From: Pedobacter zeaxanthinifaciens
Lineage (GTDB): Bacteria > Bacteroidota > Bacteroidia > Sphingobacteriales > Sphingobacteriaceae
Assembly (NCBI RefSeq): GCF_003313335.1
Contig: NZ_QMHP01000009.1
Span: forward strand, 124,001-188,000
DNA length: 64,000 nt
Reading direction: 5' to 3'
A program made the position numbers and the translations under genes. This document shows positions 44,501 to 53,961 of the stretch, one piece after another (position 1 is the first letter of the stretch; each line of letters begins with the position of its first letter). The notes under the pieces were generated by a model. It had not been told where the DNA came from, searched no databases, and saw only the letters and a program-made list of their open reading frames with translations.

Positions 44501-45658
44501 GAAATTACCTTTGCCATCCAAAAACTTGAACATGAAGTTGCCATTAGCGTTACTGATAATGGAAAAGGGATTTCGGAGAAAAATATCAATCAATTATTTA
44601 CCAAATTTTTTCAGGTTTATAACGATGAAGTGTCCAACAGTGGCTATGGCATAGGTTTAGCGCTGTCAAAAAGTATCATTGATTTGCATCAGGGTAAAAT
44701 TGAAGTAAGTAGCGATATCACAAACGAAACCCATAAAACCACCGTATTTACGGTAAAACTCCCGTTGGGTGCCGCCCATTTGGATGAAAAGTCGATCATA
44801 CCAGAATACATGAATAGCGATAATCCGGTACATTATTATTTGCAGTCGGAGGTTGGTGGTATTATTGCAACGCCTAAGGCTGTAGGAGGTGAGCAAAAGT
44901 ATACCATTTTAGTTATTGAAGATAATACGGAACTGCGCAATTTTATCAGTGATTCGTTTAAAGAGCAGTACAAAATTTTGCAAGCAACAAATGGTTTACA
45001 AGGACTAGAACTGGCATTAAGTGAGCTTCCAGATTTGATTATTAGCGATGTAATGATGCCGGAGATGGATGGTCTGGAGCTCTGCAGGCGCATTAAAACG
45101 GATGATAGGATCAATCACATTCCCGTGGTTTTGCTAACGGCAAGGGCTGCGTACATTCATCAGGTTAATGGCTATGAAAAGGGGGCAGATGCCTACATCA
45201 CTAAACCTTTTAGCATCCAAGTATTAACGCTAAATGTTAAAAATATCTTGGCTACAAAAGAGGCCTCCCGACAGAAATTTGTAAGGGATATTTTGCTAAA
45301 TCCGGCACCAATTGCCGTTGAAACGCCAGATGATAAATTTTTGGTAAAGTTGATGAAACTCATTGAGGATAACCTGGACAATACCGACTTAGATGTTTCC
45401 TTTTTGGTAGAAGCCATTGGAATGAGCAAAACGGTATTGTATAAAAAAGTTCAAGCCATCACTAATTTATCTGTAGCTGATTTAATAAAAACGGTTCGAT
45501 TAAAACAAGCTGCTTTGTTGCTGGAGCAAAATCAAATGAGCATTGCAGATATTGCCTTTGCTGTAGGCTTTAACGACAGGAAATACTTCAGCAAAGAATT
45601 TAAAAAGCAGTTCGAAGTTTCTCCCTCTGAATATATTGCTGCAAAAGGTGCGAAATAA
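41525..45658 (+). CDS. Hybrid two-component system sensor/regulator (HTCS) of the xylan locus
   Basis: A 1377-residue protein with sensor, kinase, receiver and transcription factor in one chain. After a signal peptide (to ~24) come about 14 reg_prop repeats forming two propellers (~30-690; GKLWIGTSNGLNIYN pattern), a Y_Y_Y domain (~700-800; LSPGKYTFKVMAANNDG), one membrane helix (~805-830; WWAYLIYAVILYYVANTIY), HisKA with His in FFTNISHEIRTPL (~866), HATPase (DNGKGISEKN, GYGIGLALS), a receiver with Asp in IISDVMMPEMDG (~1173) and an AraC-type HTH (ADIAFAVGFNDRKYFSKEF). All phosphotransfer residues are present. The start is TTG 41525. It lies next to the susCD genes it should control. Confidence 0.95.
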   Translation: MILRRYIFFLLCAVLSAICPLLAQQQPIAFNHLSFREGLAQSPISTIIKDKKGFIWLGSWKGLTRYDGYTFRIFQHQNNQPKSISNNRINAIVEDKAGKLWIGTSNGLNIYNPATEVFKRVDIRDVKGGRNYISSVLIDSYKNVWTATFDGIKQVDTLNWKLREITGLKDTSASSLYNSVTFTMFQDQSKQIWVGSKLGVKRFNPKTKRLTSLPSVIANDKALMSAKIIVIRQDKQGNLWFGSETSGLFRYNPKNNELKLFRTEDANQSSILSNWIRDIYVYDNKHIWIGTRNGLSIFNTETQRFDNHTHSPLNTKSLSDNTIWSIMQDEASGIWIGTFAGGLNVYYPSNANFNNIAERVGDRLGLSHLVVNAISEDRNGALWVGTYGGGINYLDRRTGAYRYFDIRNDQKQTRNGVKSLAEDANGNLWVGTLDGLCHFDKSTKKIKFFKFAVSQGKFSENLINSIIPETDGVWVGTNGGGLRHLNPDGSYETFVHSLKDTTSISDNFVVALNKDAQNNIWIGTQNGLNYYDRRKNKFKRFIKRNQPNTLSNNSIITLFKDAKDRLWIGTDGGGLNYYNPITSKFYALNEVETLTDEVIHAIQEDESGDIWLSTDNGLYRLHFKTFDLPFTSKSVEVTHYNADDGLASNQFQTNAALRLKSGELLFGGINGLTSFFPDKLIKNKTKPKVAFTDFLVRNKPVLIDSANSPLEQSITFADHVELKHDEGYITIKFAALNFINPEKNQYAYKMEGVKGDDWHYSGTQREAHYTNLSPGKYTFKVMAANNDGLWNTEPISLSITVLPPWWQTWWAYLIYAVILYYVANTIYKFQKNRLKLKKELYLEHLEKERQEELHQMKIDFFTNISHEIRTPLTLILGPLEKALSSTSLATDAKRQLVQVQQNANRLMRLVTELMDFRKAESGHMKLSFSACNIVHFAEEIYLSFQNLAHDKQINYSFNSSVEQLEVYFDKDHLEKVLFNLLSNAFKFTPERGEITFAIQKLEHEVAISVTDNGKGISEKNINQLFTKFFQVYNDEVSNSGYGIGLALSKSIIDLHQGKIEVSSDITNETHKTTVFTVKLPLGAAHLDEKSIIPEYMNSDNPVHYYLQSEVGGIIATPKAVGGEQKYTILVIEDNTELRNFISDSFKEQYKILQATNGLQGLELALSELPDLIISDVMMPEMDGLELCRRIKTDDRINHIPVVLLTARAAYIHQVNGYEKGADAYITKPFSIQVLTLNVKNILATKEASRQKFVRDILLNPAPIAVETPDDKFLVKLMKLIEDNLDNTDLDVSFLVEAIGMSKTVLYKKVQAITNLSVADLIKTVRLKQAALLLEQNQMSIADIAFAVGFNDRKYFSKEFKKQFEVSPSEYIAAKGAK

Positions 45659-45725
45659 GAGGATTGTCCTCAGCAACTGTTAGACACAGGTCAGACTAAA
45701 AATATCTCCAAAAACAGCGTTAAAT

Positions 45726-45761
45726 ACAATTTTACCCCTATTTACGGACAATTTTACCCCT
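45726..45761. promoter_or_regulatory. Candidate HTCS binding site: two direct ACAATTTTACCCCT half-sites
   Basis: The 14-mer ACAATTTTACCCCT occurs at 45726-45739 and again at 45748-45761, 22 bp apart (two helix turns, same face). The second copy ends 20 bp before CATCTTTG (45782-45789), a near match to TAnnTTTG, so it occupies the -33 region. AraC-type regulators usually bind such direct repeats. No good TTG is present, as expected for an activator-dependent promoter. Confidence 0.65.
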
Positions 45762-45840
45762 CTATTTTTGAAGCGTATCTACATCTTTGCTACAACCAAA
45801 TATTGTATGATGCAACCTAACCAAAACCATTCGAGGTGTC

Positions 45841-45860
45841 ACTTGGTGTCACAACCAAGT
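45841..45860 (+). other. Hairpin in the long susC leader
   Basis: ACTTGGT (45841-45847) pairs with ACCAAGT (45854-45860), loop GTCACA, about 50 nt into a leader of ~185 nt predicted from the promoter. Such long susC leaders may be regulated after initiation, but no known element is recognised. The rest of the gap up to 45981 shows nothing else. Confidence 0.4.
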
Positions 45861-45981
45861 TCAACAATTACTACATCTTACTCGTCAGGAATTATTTATC
45901 TGCTATCCACTTTAGTTATGGTCGCATAAGCCATGCTATACAACTGTATATTTTAACAACCATATATATAAGCCCAATTGA

Positions 45982-48900
45982 ATGATACTACTTTACAAGA
46001 AAATTAGTTTTTATTCGCCACGTTTATCCATAGTTGCTCACTCCAAAGCAGTATTGCTTTTGTTGCTGATGCTAGCATTTAGCCATGTGCTTTATGCGCA
46101 AAACAGAACTATTAAAGGCGTAGTGAAAGATAATCTTGGCTTGCCTATTCCTGGTGCATCCATTAAACTAAGAACTGCGGGCACTACTGCAATTAGTGAT
46201 GGCGAGGGTAAATATACCATTGCGGTACCAGCCGGGCCAGCAACCTTAATATTCAGTTTTATTGGCTTTACAGCGCAGGAAATTACGGTTGCCGCGGGTG
46301 TAAGCGTACAAAATGTAAGCTTGAAAGAAGACAACACTAATTTGAACGAAGTTGTTGTGGTAGGTTACGGAACGCAGAAAAAATCTACCCTTACAGGCGC
46401 TATTAGCACCATTAGCAGCAAAGAAATTTTACAATCACCAACATCCAACGTTACCAATAGTTTGATTGGCCGCACACCAGGGCTGGGAGCGGTACAACGT
46501 AGCGGTCAGCCAGGTTCCAATAGTGCGGTAATTAACATCAGAGGACTGGCCACTTACAACGGTTCAGGTGCAATTGTGGTAGTTGACGGTATCGAACGAC
46601 CAGATTTCGGCGATATCGACCCAAATGAAATTGAAACAATCAACGTTCTGAAAGATGCTTCTTCCACAGCCACTTTTGGTATTAGGGGAGCAAATGGCGT
46701 TATTATCGTCACTACAAAATCAGGGAAAGAAGGTAAACCAAAAGTAAGTTACAGCGGTAACGCCAGCATACAAACTTACACCGGTATTCCAAAGGCTTTA
46801 GATGCCTATTCCAACGCTTATTTAATTAACGAAGCCAACAGGAATGACGGGCTAACTTCGGTTACTTGGAGCGATGCGGCTTTGCAGAAATTTAAAGATG
46901 GTTCCGATCCAATTGGCTATCCAAATATTGATTGGTTTGATTATGTGACCAGGAAATACTATCCGCAAACGCAGCATAATGTTAATGTAAGCGGTGGTAC
47001 TAAAATGGTGAAATATTTTGCTTCGGTGGGTTATCTTTTTGAGGATGGTATCTTTAAACAGTTCGACTCCCCTTATCAAATCAACTCTGTTCCAAATTAT
47101 AACCGATACAATTTTAGATCAAACTTAGACATCAAACTTACGGAGGATTTAGAAGTGAGTGTACGTTTGGGTGGTCGTTTGCAAAAGCGTTATCAACCAA
47201 GCGGTTTACGTTCAGGTACGGGGTCTTTCTCGTATGATAACGTAGAGGCCATGATTTCCCGTATTTTACAAGTGCCTGCATTTGCTTATCCAGTTACTTT
47301 GCCTGATGGAAGGTTGGCGCAAAATCCAAGCGTTGGTACCAATATTTGGAATCCACTGGGAGTGCTTACCCGTTGGGGAACACGTAATGATGATTACAAC
47401 AACGTACAAAGCACATTTAACATCAATTATAATTTAGGGAAGTTGGTAAAAGGACTTTCTTTCAAAGCTAATTTAGGCTACGACTCGTATTTTGAAAACA
47501 CCACACGCCGTAATGCTGTTTGGGCTGCTTATGTAATTGATAGAGATACCAAAGAGATTACCATTGCTGGTGACAGACCAAGAGACGAGCCTTTAAGCGG
47601 ATTGATTGCAGATAATGGTGGTACTATTCATACCAACTTACAAGCGGGTTTCAACTATAACCGCAACTTTGGCAAGCACAATTTTACCGGATTAATTTTA
47701 GGCACCCGTCAGCTAATTAACGTACAAGGTTCAACCGCCACTACCGCTCCTCCACGTGCTTCGCAAGGGGTAGTTTCAAGAATTACTTACAATTATAACG
47801 ACCGTTACTTCGCAGAGTTCAATGCAGCCTACAATGGATCTGAAAACTTTCCGGTAGGATTAAAGTATGGCTTTTTTCCGGCAGTTTCAGCTGGTTGGAC
47901 CGTCAGCAATGAATCTTTTATGGATGATGTCAAATGGCTAAGCTACCTAAAGTTACGTGGTAGCTATGGCTTGGTAGGTAGCGATGAAATTGGTCAGCGT
48001 TTCCTTTACATTACTAGTTATTTACGTAATGCAGCTGGTTTTACGGCATCAACGCCGGCATTTACTCGTCCGGGTATGCCAGTACATTTTGGCGATCCAA
48101 CCAGTGTAGTTACTTACCCAGTGGTGTATTTGCCAAGCAGCAGCATTGGTAACCCCGAAATTACTTGGGAAACAGGTTTGAAAAGAAACATCGGTATTGA
48201 AAGTAAGTTCTTTAAAAACTCATTGTCCTTAAACATCGATTTGTTTGATGAAAATCGAAAAGATATTTTAACGCAGCGTAACTCGGGTTTAACTACTTTG
48301 GGTCAAGGCTATCCAGCATTAAACGTAGGCGAGGTTTACAACAAAGGCTATGAAGTTGAACTTGATTTCAATAAGCAAAAGGGCGAGTTAATTTACGGCT
48401 TGAATGCTCAGGTTTCTTTTGCCCGCAACAAAATTATCAGTAGAGATGAGCCAGTAGGAGCACCAAGTTACCAAAAACAAGAGGGCAAAAGGGTAGGACA
48501 GTTTTTTGGCTACGTAACCAACGGTTTTTACACTTCGCAGCAAGATATTGATAGCTACTTACCAAACGAGTTAGGCCGTCCAATTCCTGGCGATTTGAAA
48601 TACGTTGATATCAATGGTGATGGTCGCATTAATAGCGACGACAGAACAGCTATTGGCTATTCAAGAGTTCCAGAATATATTTTCAGTATTTCTCCTCGAG
48701 TTTCTTACAAAGGTTTCTCCGTAACGGTAATGTTCCAAGGTGTTACCAATGTTAGCTCAGATGTGATTTTGACCGAACAAAACAACGGACAGCAAATGTA
48801 TGAGTTCATGCTGAACAGATGGACGCCACAAACTGCCGCTAGCGCAACTTGGCCAGCCTTACATTCTAGGGGAAATACCTTCATCAGTTACCAATTAAAT

Positions 48901-49158
48901 GATTTCATTTTACAAGATGCCTCTTACCTTAAACTGCGTAACGCCGAAATTTCATACAACCTTCCAAAAAGATGGTTGGAGCCATTAAAAATTTCATCGC
49001 TGAGGGTGTTCTTAACTGGTCAAAACCTGGTTACTTGGACTCGCTTCAAAATGTATCTCGATCCAGAGAACATCAACGTTAGCAACAGCGACTTTTCGAG
49101 ACAATCAATTTATCCAACCTCAAGAATTTACAACTTGGGTGTAAACATTCAACTATAG
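45982..49158 (+). CDS. SusC-like TonB-dependent outer-membrane transporter (first pair)
   Basis: Imports oligosaccharides across the outer membrane with its SusD partner. The 1058 residues comprise an extended N-terminus with signal peptide (LLLLLMLAFSHVLYAQ), a carboxypeptidase-regulatory domain (~42-125; IKGVVKDNLGLPIPGASI), the SusC plug (~128-240; NEVVVVGYGTQKKSTLTGAI, VVDGIERPDFGDIDPNEIE, ATFGIRGANGVIIVTTKSG) and a large beta barrel ending IYNLGVNIQL. It starts the transport block after the HTCS site and is 6 nt from its susD. Confidence 0.95.
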   Translation: MILLYKKISFYSPRLSIVAHSKAVLLLLLMLAFSHVLYAQNRTIKGVVKDNLGLPIPGASIKLRTAGTTAISDGEGKYTIAVPAGPATLIFSFIGFTAQEITVAAGVSVQNVSLKEDNTNLNEVVVVGYGTQKKSTLTGAISTISSKEILQSPTSNVTNSLIGRTPGLGAVQRSGQPGSNSAVINIRGLATYNGSGAIVVVDGIERPDFGDIDPNEIETINVLKDASSTATFGIRGANGVIIVTTKSGKEGKPKVSYSGNASIQTYTGIPKALDAYSNAYLINEANRNDGLTSVTWSDAALQKFKDGSDPIGYPNIDWFDYVTRKYYPQTQHNVNVSGGTKMVKYFASVGYLFEDGIFKQFDSPYQINSVPNYNRYNFRSNLDIKLTEDLEVSVRLGGRLQKRYQPSGLRSGTGSFSYDNVEAMISRILQVPAFAYPVTLPDGRLAQNPSVGTNIWNPLGVLTRWGTRNDDYNNVQSTFNINYNLGKLVKGLSFKANLGYDSYFENTTRRNAVWAAYVIDRDTKEITIAGDRPRDEPLSGLIADNGGTIHTNLQAGFNYNRNFGKHNFTGLILGTRQLINVQGSTATTAPPRASQGVVSRITYNYNDRYFAEFNAAYNGSENFPVGLKYGFFPAVSAGWTVSNESFMDDVKWLSYLKLRGSYGLVGSDEIGQRFLYITSYLRNAAGFTASTPAFTRPGMPVHFGDPTSVVTYPVVYLPSSSIGNPEITWETGLKRNIGIESKFFKNSLSLNIDLFDENRKDILTQRNSGLTTLGQGYPALNVGEVYNKGYEVELDFNKQKGELIYGLNAQVSFARNKIISRDEPVGAPSYQKQEGKRVGQFFGYVTNGFYTSQQDIDSYLPNELGRPIPGDLKYVDINGDGRINSDDRTAIGYSRVPEYIFSISPRVSYKGFSVTVMFQGVTNVSSDVILTEQNNGQQMYEFMLNRWTPQTAASATWPALHSRGNTFISYQLNDFILQDASYLKLRNAEISYNLPKRWLEPLKISSLRVFLTGQNLVTWTRFKMYLDPENINVSNSDFSRQSIYPTSRIYNLGVNIQL

Positions 49159-49164
49159 CTTAAC

Positions 49165-50853
49165 ATGAGAAACAGATATTATCACCTTATTTTTCTTTTT
49201 GTAGCTCTTGTACTTAGTTCATGTAAAAAGGACTTTCTTGACCGTACACCGTCTGCAGATTTGGACGAGGAAAAAGTATTTAAAGATCCCGCTTTGGTAG
49301 CGGCTTATGCCGATAACGCTTATAATCATTTGATAGATGAATATGCCCGTTTTAACGCACATCGTGGTACTACATCTCAAGCTTCAGATGAGGCTGTTTC
49401 TGGTAACACCGATGTATCCGTACGTACTTTAAACCAAGGTTTGTTCCATGATCATTACGAACGCGGCGGAGCACAACTAAATGATATTGGAGATGTTTGG
49501 GATAGAGCTTATGCCGGAATTAGAATCGCTAATGTGATGCTAAGTAGGATGAAAGCCGCCGAACCTAATACCATTGTAGCCAATCAGGTAAGGGTTGCAG
49601 GCGAAATGTATTTCATTAGGGCATTCCTCTATTTTGAGTTGATTAAACGTTTTGGCGGTGTCCCAATTTTTGACAAACCAGCAAGCATTTTCGAAAATAT
49701 TGATATCCCAAGAAATTCTTATCAGGAATGTTTGGACTTTATTTTAGCTGACTTAACGCAAGCGGAAAGCATGTTGTCAGATAGTTACAATGCTTCCAAC
49801 TACGGCCGTGCTACCAAATCTGCCGCCATTGCTTTAAGGGCAAGAGCGCTACTTTACGCCGCAAGTCCGCTGAACAACCCTAATAACAGTACTGCAAAAT
49901 GGCAAGCGGCAGCTGATGCGGCAGCCTTGCTACTCGATAAGTTTAAACTTCATCCATCCTATGCAGAGCTGATGAACTTACAAAGCTCCGAAGAGTACAT
50001 CATGATTAAAATTCGTCCACCACGTGTAATTGATGGTTTTCTGTTGGATTTTGTAATGTCTCCAGGTTCTGGAGGTGCGCAAGGTTCAATGAACCCTACA
50101 CAAAACCATGTGGATCTGTACGACATGCAAGCTACAGGTTTGCCCATTACCAATGCTGCCTCAGGATACAATCCACAAAACCCTTATGCAGGCCGTGACC
50201 CTCGTTTTTACGCCAATATTTTGTATAACGATGTGTCTTGGCAAGGGCGTAAAATGGGCATGTGGTCGCAATACAACGCTACTACTGATACCTATACTTA
50301 CGGTGCTGATTTCAGACCAAATAACATCATTTACTCGGCTACTCGTTACTACTGTCGTAAAATGTGGCCCGAAGTTTATGTGCGCAACGCCACTCAAAGG
50401 GCACTTTTCAATTTCATCTTTTTCAGGTATGGAGAAGTATTGTTGAACTACGCTGAGGCTATAAATGAAAGTGCTGATAATGTTGCCAATCGCAATTTGG
50501 CAATGGCCAGAGTAAATGAAATTAGGAGCAGAGCAGGTATGCCTAGTTTACCAGCCAACTTAACGCAGGCACAATTAAGAGAAGCCATCGTAAAAGAACG
50601 AGCAGTGGAATTGGCCTTTGAAGACTTTAGGTGGTATGATTTAATAAGATGGAAGCGTGCAAAAGAAGTGCTTAACCAGCCAATGAAAGCAATGGATGTA
50701 GTGCGCAACGCTAATGGAACCTTCAATTATACCGTTACCACACTGCCAAATATTTATCAGAAAAAATTTGAGGACTACATGTATTTGTATCCAATACCTA
50801 GGAGGGAAATTTTTAAAAGTAATGGCATTTTAAAACAAAATCCGAGTTGGTAG
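49165..50853 (+). CDS. SusD-like surface glycan-binding lipoprotein (first pair)
   Basis: Lid and glycan receptor of the SusCD complex on the cell surface. The 562-residue protein has a lipobox ending VLSSC, lipidated at C20, then the typical KKDFLDRTPSADLDEEKVF. TPR-like helices are seen in GEMYFIRAFLYFELIKRFGG and ATKSAAIALRARALLYAASP, with C-terminal RAVELAFEDFRWYDLIRWKRA and LYPIPRREI, all family signatures. It follows its susC by 6 nt. Confidence 0.95.
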   Translation: MRNRYYHLIFLFVALVLSSCKKDFLDRTPSADLDEEKVFKDPALVAAYADNAYNHLIDEYARFNAHRGTTSQASDEAVSGNTDVSVRTLNQGLFHDHYERGGAQLNDIGDVWDRAYAGIRIANVMLSRMKAAEPNTIVANQVRVAGEMYFIRAFLYFELIKRFGGVPIFDKPASIFENIDIPRNSYQECLDFILADLTQAESMLSDSYNASNYGRATKSAAIALRARALLYAASPLNNPNNSTAKWQAAADAAALLLDKFKLHPSYAELMNLQSSEEYIMIKIRPPRVIDGFLLDFVMSPGSGGAQGSMNPTQNHVDLYDMQATGLPITNAASGYNPQNPYAGRDPRFYANILYNDVSWQGRKMGMWSQYNATTDTYTYGADFRPNNIIYSATRYYCRKMWPEVYVRNATQRALFNFIFFRYGEVLLNYAEAINESADNVANRNLAMARVNEIRSRAGMPSLPANLTQAQLREAIVKERAVELAFEDFRWYDLIRWKRAKEVLNQPMKAMDVVRNANGTFNYTVTTLPNIYQKKFEDYMYLYPIPRREIFKSNGILKQNPSW

Positions 50854-50918
50854 TGAGTTTAAACTTGATTAAAACAAAGATCTTAAACTCCATACTTAAA
50901 TAGTTCACAACAGAAAAT

Positions 50919-53900
50919 ATGATGAAATTTCTAACAAAATATCTTTTACTTTCTACACTCAGCTTGGTGACTTCGTTTTGCGCTTTGGCACAAACCGAAC
51001 AAATTACAGCTACAGGCAAAGTAGTTGACCAAGCAGGTGCTCCAATAGCCGGTGTGGCCGTTATTGTGCAAGAGAAAACCAGCGGTGTAAGCAGCAATGC
51101 AGAAGGTAAATTTAGCATACAAGTAAACACAAATGATCGCATCGTTCTTAAAATGAACGGGTATAACACGGCATACATTCCAGCTTATGAGGTGTCGGAA
51201 ACCAAGCCAGTGGTGCTAATCAAATCTTTAATTGAAGCTGGAGATGATGACAACGTGTACATCCCATCAGGCATTAGAAAAAGACGCGAAGTAACCGCAA
51301 CAATAGCTACTGTAAATACACAAGAGCTGCCACAAATTCCTTTATCTACGCTCAACAATGTATTAACTGGTAGGTTGTCTGGCTTGCACATTCAGCAAAC
51401 AGGTAACCGTCCGGGTACTGATGACGCTACTTTTTTAATTAGGGGAAGGTCGTCATACAACAGCGGACAATCACCTCTGGTATTGGTTGATGGCGTAGCC
51501 CGTGATTTTGTGGACATGGATTTGAACGAAGTTGAAAGCATCAGCGTGTTGAAAGATGCCGCCTCTTTATCTTGGTATGGCATGTATGCCGCTAACGGCG
51601 TAATTTATGTGACTACTAAACGCGGCAGTGCAAGTGCAACCAAAGTAACTTTTGACGCTCAAGGTGGTGTACAAACTCCTATCACTTTAGTTAATCCTCT
51701 AAATGCTTACGCACATGCCTATTTGTACAATGAGGCACGCCAAAATGATGGGCAGGCACCGCAGTACACTCAAAATCAGTTGATAGGCTACTACACTAAA
51801 TCAGATCCTTACTTATATCCAGATGTTGATTACACGTCGGAATTTTTAAAGAAAGCTTCGCCTGTACAACGTTACGTAGCTACCGTGAGTGGTGGTAACG
51901 CATTTGCAAGGTATTTTACTTCGGTAAGTTTTTACGATCAGGATGGTTTATACAAAGGTGGAGAAACACCAAATTATAATTCAAATACCAATTTCAGAAG
52001 ATATAACTTCCGTACCAACTTAGATATCCATATCAATAAAACACTTGATGTTACACTAGATGTAGGCGGTAGGGTATCTAATTTACGCTATCCACGTGAT
52101 GGTAATACCAGTTTTTTAACGGCCATTTTCGGCACACCTGCAAATGCTTTTCCTTTACTCAATCCAAATGGAACTTATGGCGGTAGCTCTTTATTCCGCA
52201 CCAATCCTTTGGCCATGTTGCAGGCCCGTGGTAACGTGACTGATGTATACCGTACGTTGTTGGCTACCATTACTGCCCGCCAAAAATTGGACGCTGTATT
52301 GCCCGGCTTATCCTTAAATGTGGCGTATACCTACGATATGACAGGTTTGTACACTTATGGTTTCAACCAAAACTATATGGTTTACGAATGGCAAGGTGGT
52401 AGTTCTTACCAGGGCTATGGTACAGAAACACCGTTAAATTACGCTTCGAGTGCATTTAGTGCCAACTTGCGTAACAATGAATTTTGGGGTGGTTTTGATT
52501 ACGATAAAACCGTAGGCGAACATGGCTTTAAATTTTCAACGCGTTTCCAAAGAGCGGTTTCTGCTTCGGCAACTCGTTTAGATGATAAGCGTGAAGGCAT
52601 TTCGAACCGATTATCTTACAGCTTTAAACAGCGCTATTTTGCTGATGCCATTGCAACTTACTCCGGTTCGCAAAACTTTAGACCAGGCAAAAGGTTTGGA
52701 TGGTTCCCAGCGTTAGCTGCCGGGTGGATTGTAAGTGAAGAAAACTTTTTGAAAGGGAACAAAGTAGTGGACTATTTGAAGCTTCGCGGATCTTACGGGA
52801 TAGTTGGAAATGAAGCGATAGGAGCTTCTCGCAGGTTCGCGTTTAACGATTACTTCACTCGTGGCGGTTCGCAATATTTCTTCGGAACGGGCTACAGTGC
52901 AGTAGCTAATACTGATCAGCTGGATTTAAGCAACCCTAACTTAACGTGGGAAAAAGCAGCTAAAGCCAGTGTTGGATTTGACGCACAGTTTTTAAAACAG
53001 TCGCTAACATTAAGCGCTGATATTTTCAGAGAAAAGCGGACCAACCTGCTGACCGCTGATTTGGCGCCGTCCATCATTGGCCAACCATTGGTAAACATTA
53101 ATGCCGGAGAGGCGCAATATCAAGGCTTTGAGACTAACTTGAACTATAACAAAACCCTTAATAAATTCACTTTCGGCGTTTTTGGAAACTACACTTACGC
53201 TAAAAGCGAAATTTTAAAATTGAACGAAGAAGCAGGCATTCCATCTTACCAACGCCAAGAGGGTTATCCTATTGGTGGTGTGGTAAATGGCAGCGGTACG
53301 GTACGTAGATTCTTGATTTCCGAAGGTTTATTTCAATCGGAAGAGGAAATTGCTGCTGCACCAGTGCAACGCTTTGCAGGTAATGTAAAACCGGGCGACA
53401 TTCGCTATAAAGATATCAATGGTGATGGCGTAATTGACAACCTGGATTTTGTAAGCACCAATTACTCTGATATTCCAACTTCGTATTTTGGATTTGGAGG
53501 CTCGGTGAAATACAAAGGTTTCGATGTCAACTTCTTATTCCACGGCGTTTCTGGCCGTACGGTTCAAATCAACACCCTAGTTAATGCTGGTACTTCAAAC
53601 ACGGGTTACATCAATCAGTTTAGCGCCTACCGTTGGTCGCAGGCCACTGCAGATGAAGCTCTATATCCAAGGTTAACCATCACCGATAGGGCCAATAATA
53701 CCCAAAATTCAGATTTTTGGTTGCGCAATGGCGATTTTATCAGATTAAAACATGTTGAGTTAGGCTATTCACTTTCGGCCAATACACTTAAAAAGCTTAA
53801 AATTTCGCAGTGCCGATTTTACGTGACTGGCTTCAATTTGCTCACTTTCGATAAGCTAGACGGTTTTCCGATAGATCCTGAAATGCCAGATGCGGGCTAT

Positions 53901-53957
53901 AACTCATCTTACCCTGCTTTAGCAACTTTTGCATTGGGCTTAAATCTTAAATTTTAA
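50919..53957 (+). CDS. SusC-like TonB-dependent outer-membrane transporter (second pair)
   Basis: A second, distinct SusC of 1012 residues. Signal peptide (LLSTLSLVTSFCALAQ), regulatory domain (~28-95; TGKVVDQAGAPIAGVAVIV), plug (~125-235; LVLVDGVARDFVDMDLNEVE, AASLSWYGMYAANGVIYVTT) and barrel ending ATFALGLNLKF. The plug start is unusual: there is no EVVVVGYG motif but an RKRREVTATIATV segment. It is clearly divergent from the first SusC, so it is not a recent duplication; the two may take oligosaccharides of different size or decoration. 65 nt after the first susD. Confidence 0.94.
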   Translation: MMKFLTKYLLLSTLSLVTSFCALAQTEQITATGKVVDQAGAPIAGVAVIVQEKTSGVSSNAEGKFSIQVNTNDRIVLKMNGYNTAYIPAYEVSETKPVVLIKSLIEAGDDDNVYIPSGIRKRREVTATIATVNTQELPQIPLSTLNNVLTGRLSGLHIQQTGNRPGTDDATFLIRGRSSYNSGQSPLVLVDGVARDFVDMDLNEVESISVLKDAASLSWYGMYAANGVIYVTTKRGSASATKVTFDAQGGVQTPITLVNPLNAYAHAYLYNEARQNDGQAPQYTQNQLIGYYTKSDPYLYPDVDYTSEFLKKASPVQRYVATVSGGNAFARYFTSVSFYDQDGLYKGGETPNYNSNTNFRRYNFRTNLDIHINKTLDVTLDVGGRVSNLRYPRDGNTSFLTAIFGTPANAFPLLNPNGTYGGSSLFRTNPLAMLQARGNVTDVYRTLLATITARQKLDAVLPGLSLNVAYTYDMTGLYTYGFNQNYMVYEWQGGSSYQGYGTETPLNYASSAFSANLRNNEFWGGFDYDKTVGEHGFKFSTRFQRAVSASATRLDDKREGISNRLSYSFKQRYFADAIATYSGSQNFRPGKRFGWFPALAAGWIVSEENFLKGNKVVDYLKLRGSYGIVGNEAIGASRRFAFNDYFTRGGSQYFFGTGYSAVANTDQLDLSNPNLTWEKAAKASVGFDAQFLKQSLTLSADIFREKRTNLLTADLAPSIIGQPLVNINAGEAQYQGFETNLNYNKTLNKFTFGVFGNYTYAKSEILKLNEEAGIPSYQRQEGYPIGGVVNGSGTVRRFLISEGLFQSEEEIAAAPVQRFAGNVKPGDIRYKDINGDGVIDNLDFVSTNYSDIPTSYFGFGGSVKYKGFDVNFLFHGVSGRTVQINTLVNAGTSNTGYINQFSAYRWSQATADEALYPRLTITDRANNTQNSDFWLRNGDFIRLKHVELGYSLSANTLKKLKISQCRFYVTGFNLLTFDKLDGFPIDPEMPDAGYNSSYPALATFALGLNLKF

Positions 53958-53961
53958 CAAG

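Noticed and set aside
50813..51178. 121-residue minus-strand frame across the susD-susC junction
   Set aside because: Antisense to the end of susD and the signal peptide region of susC, without coding character of its own.
45982..53957. Tandem duplication of one susCD pair
   Set aside because: The two pairs differ in plug start, length and N-terminus, so they are old, distinct types as in other xylan loci.
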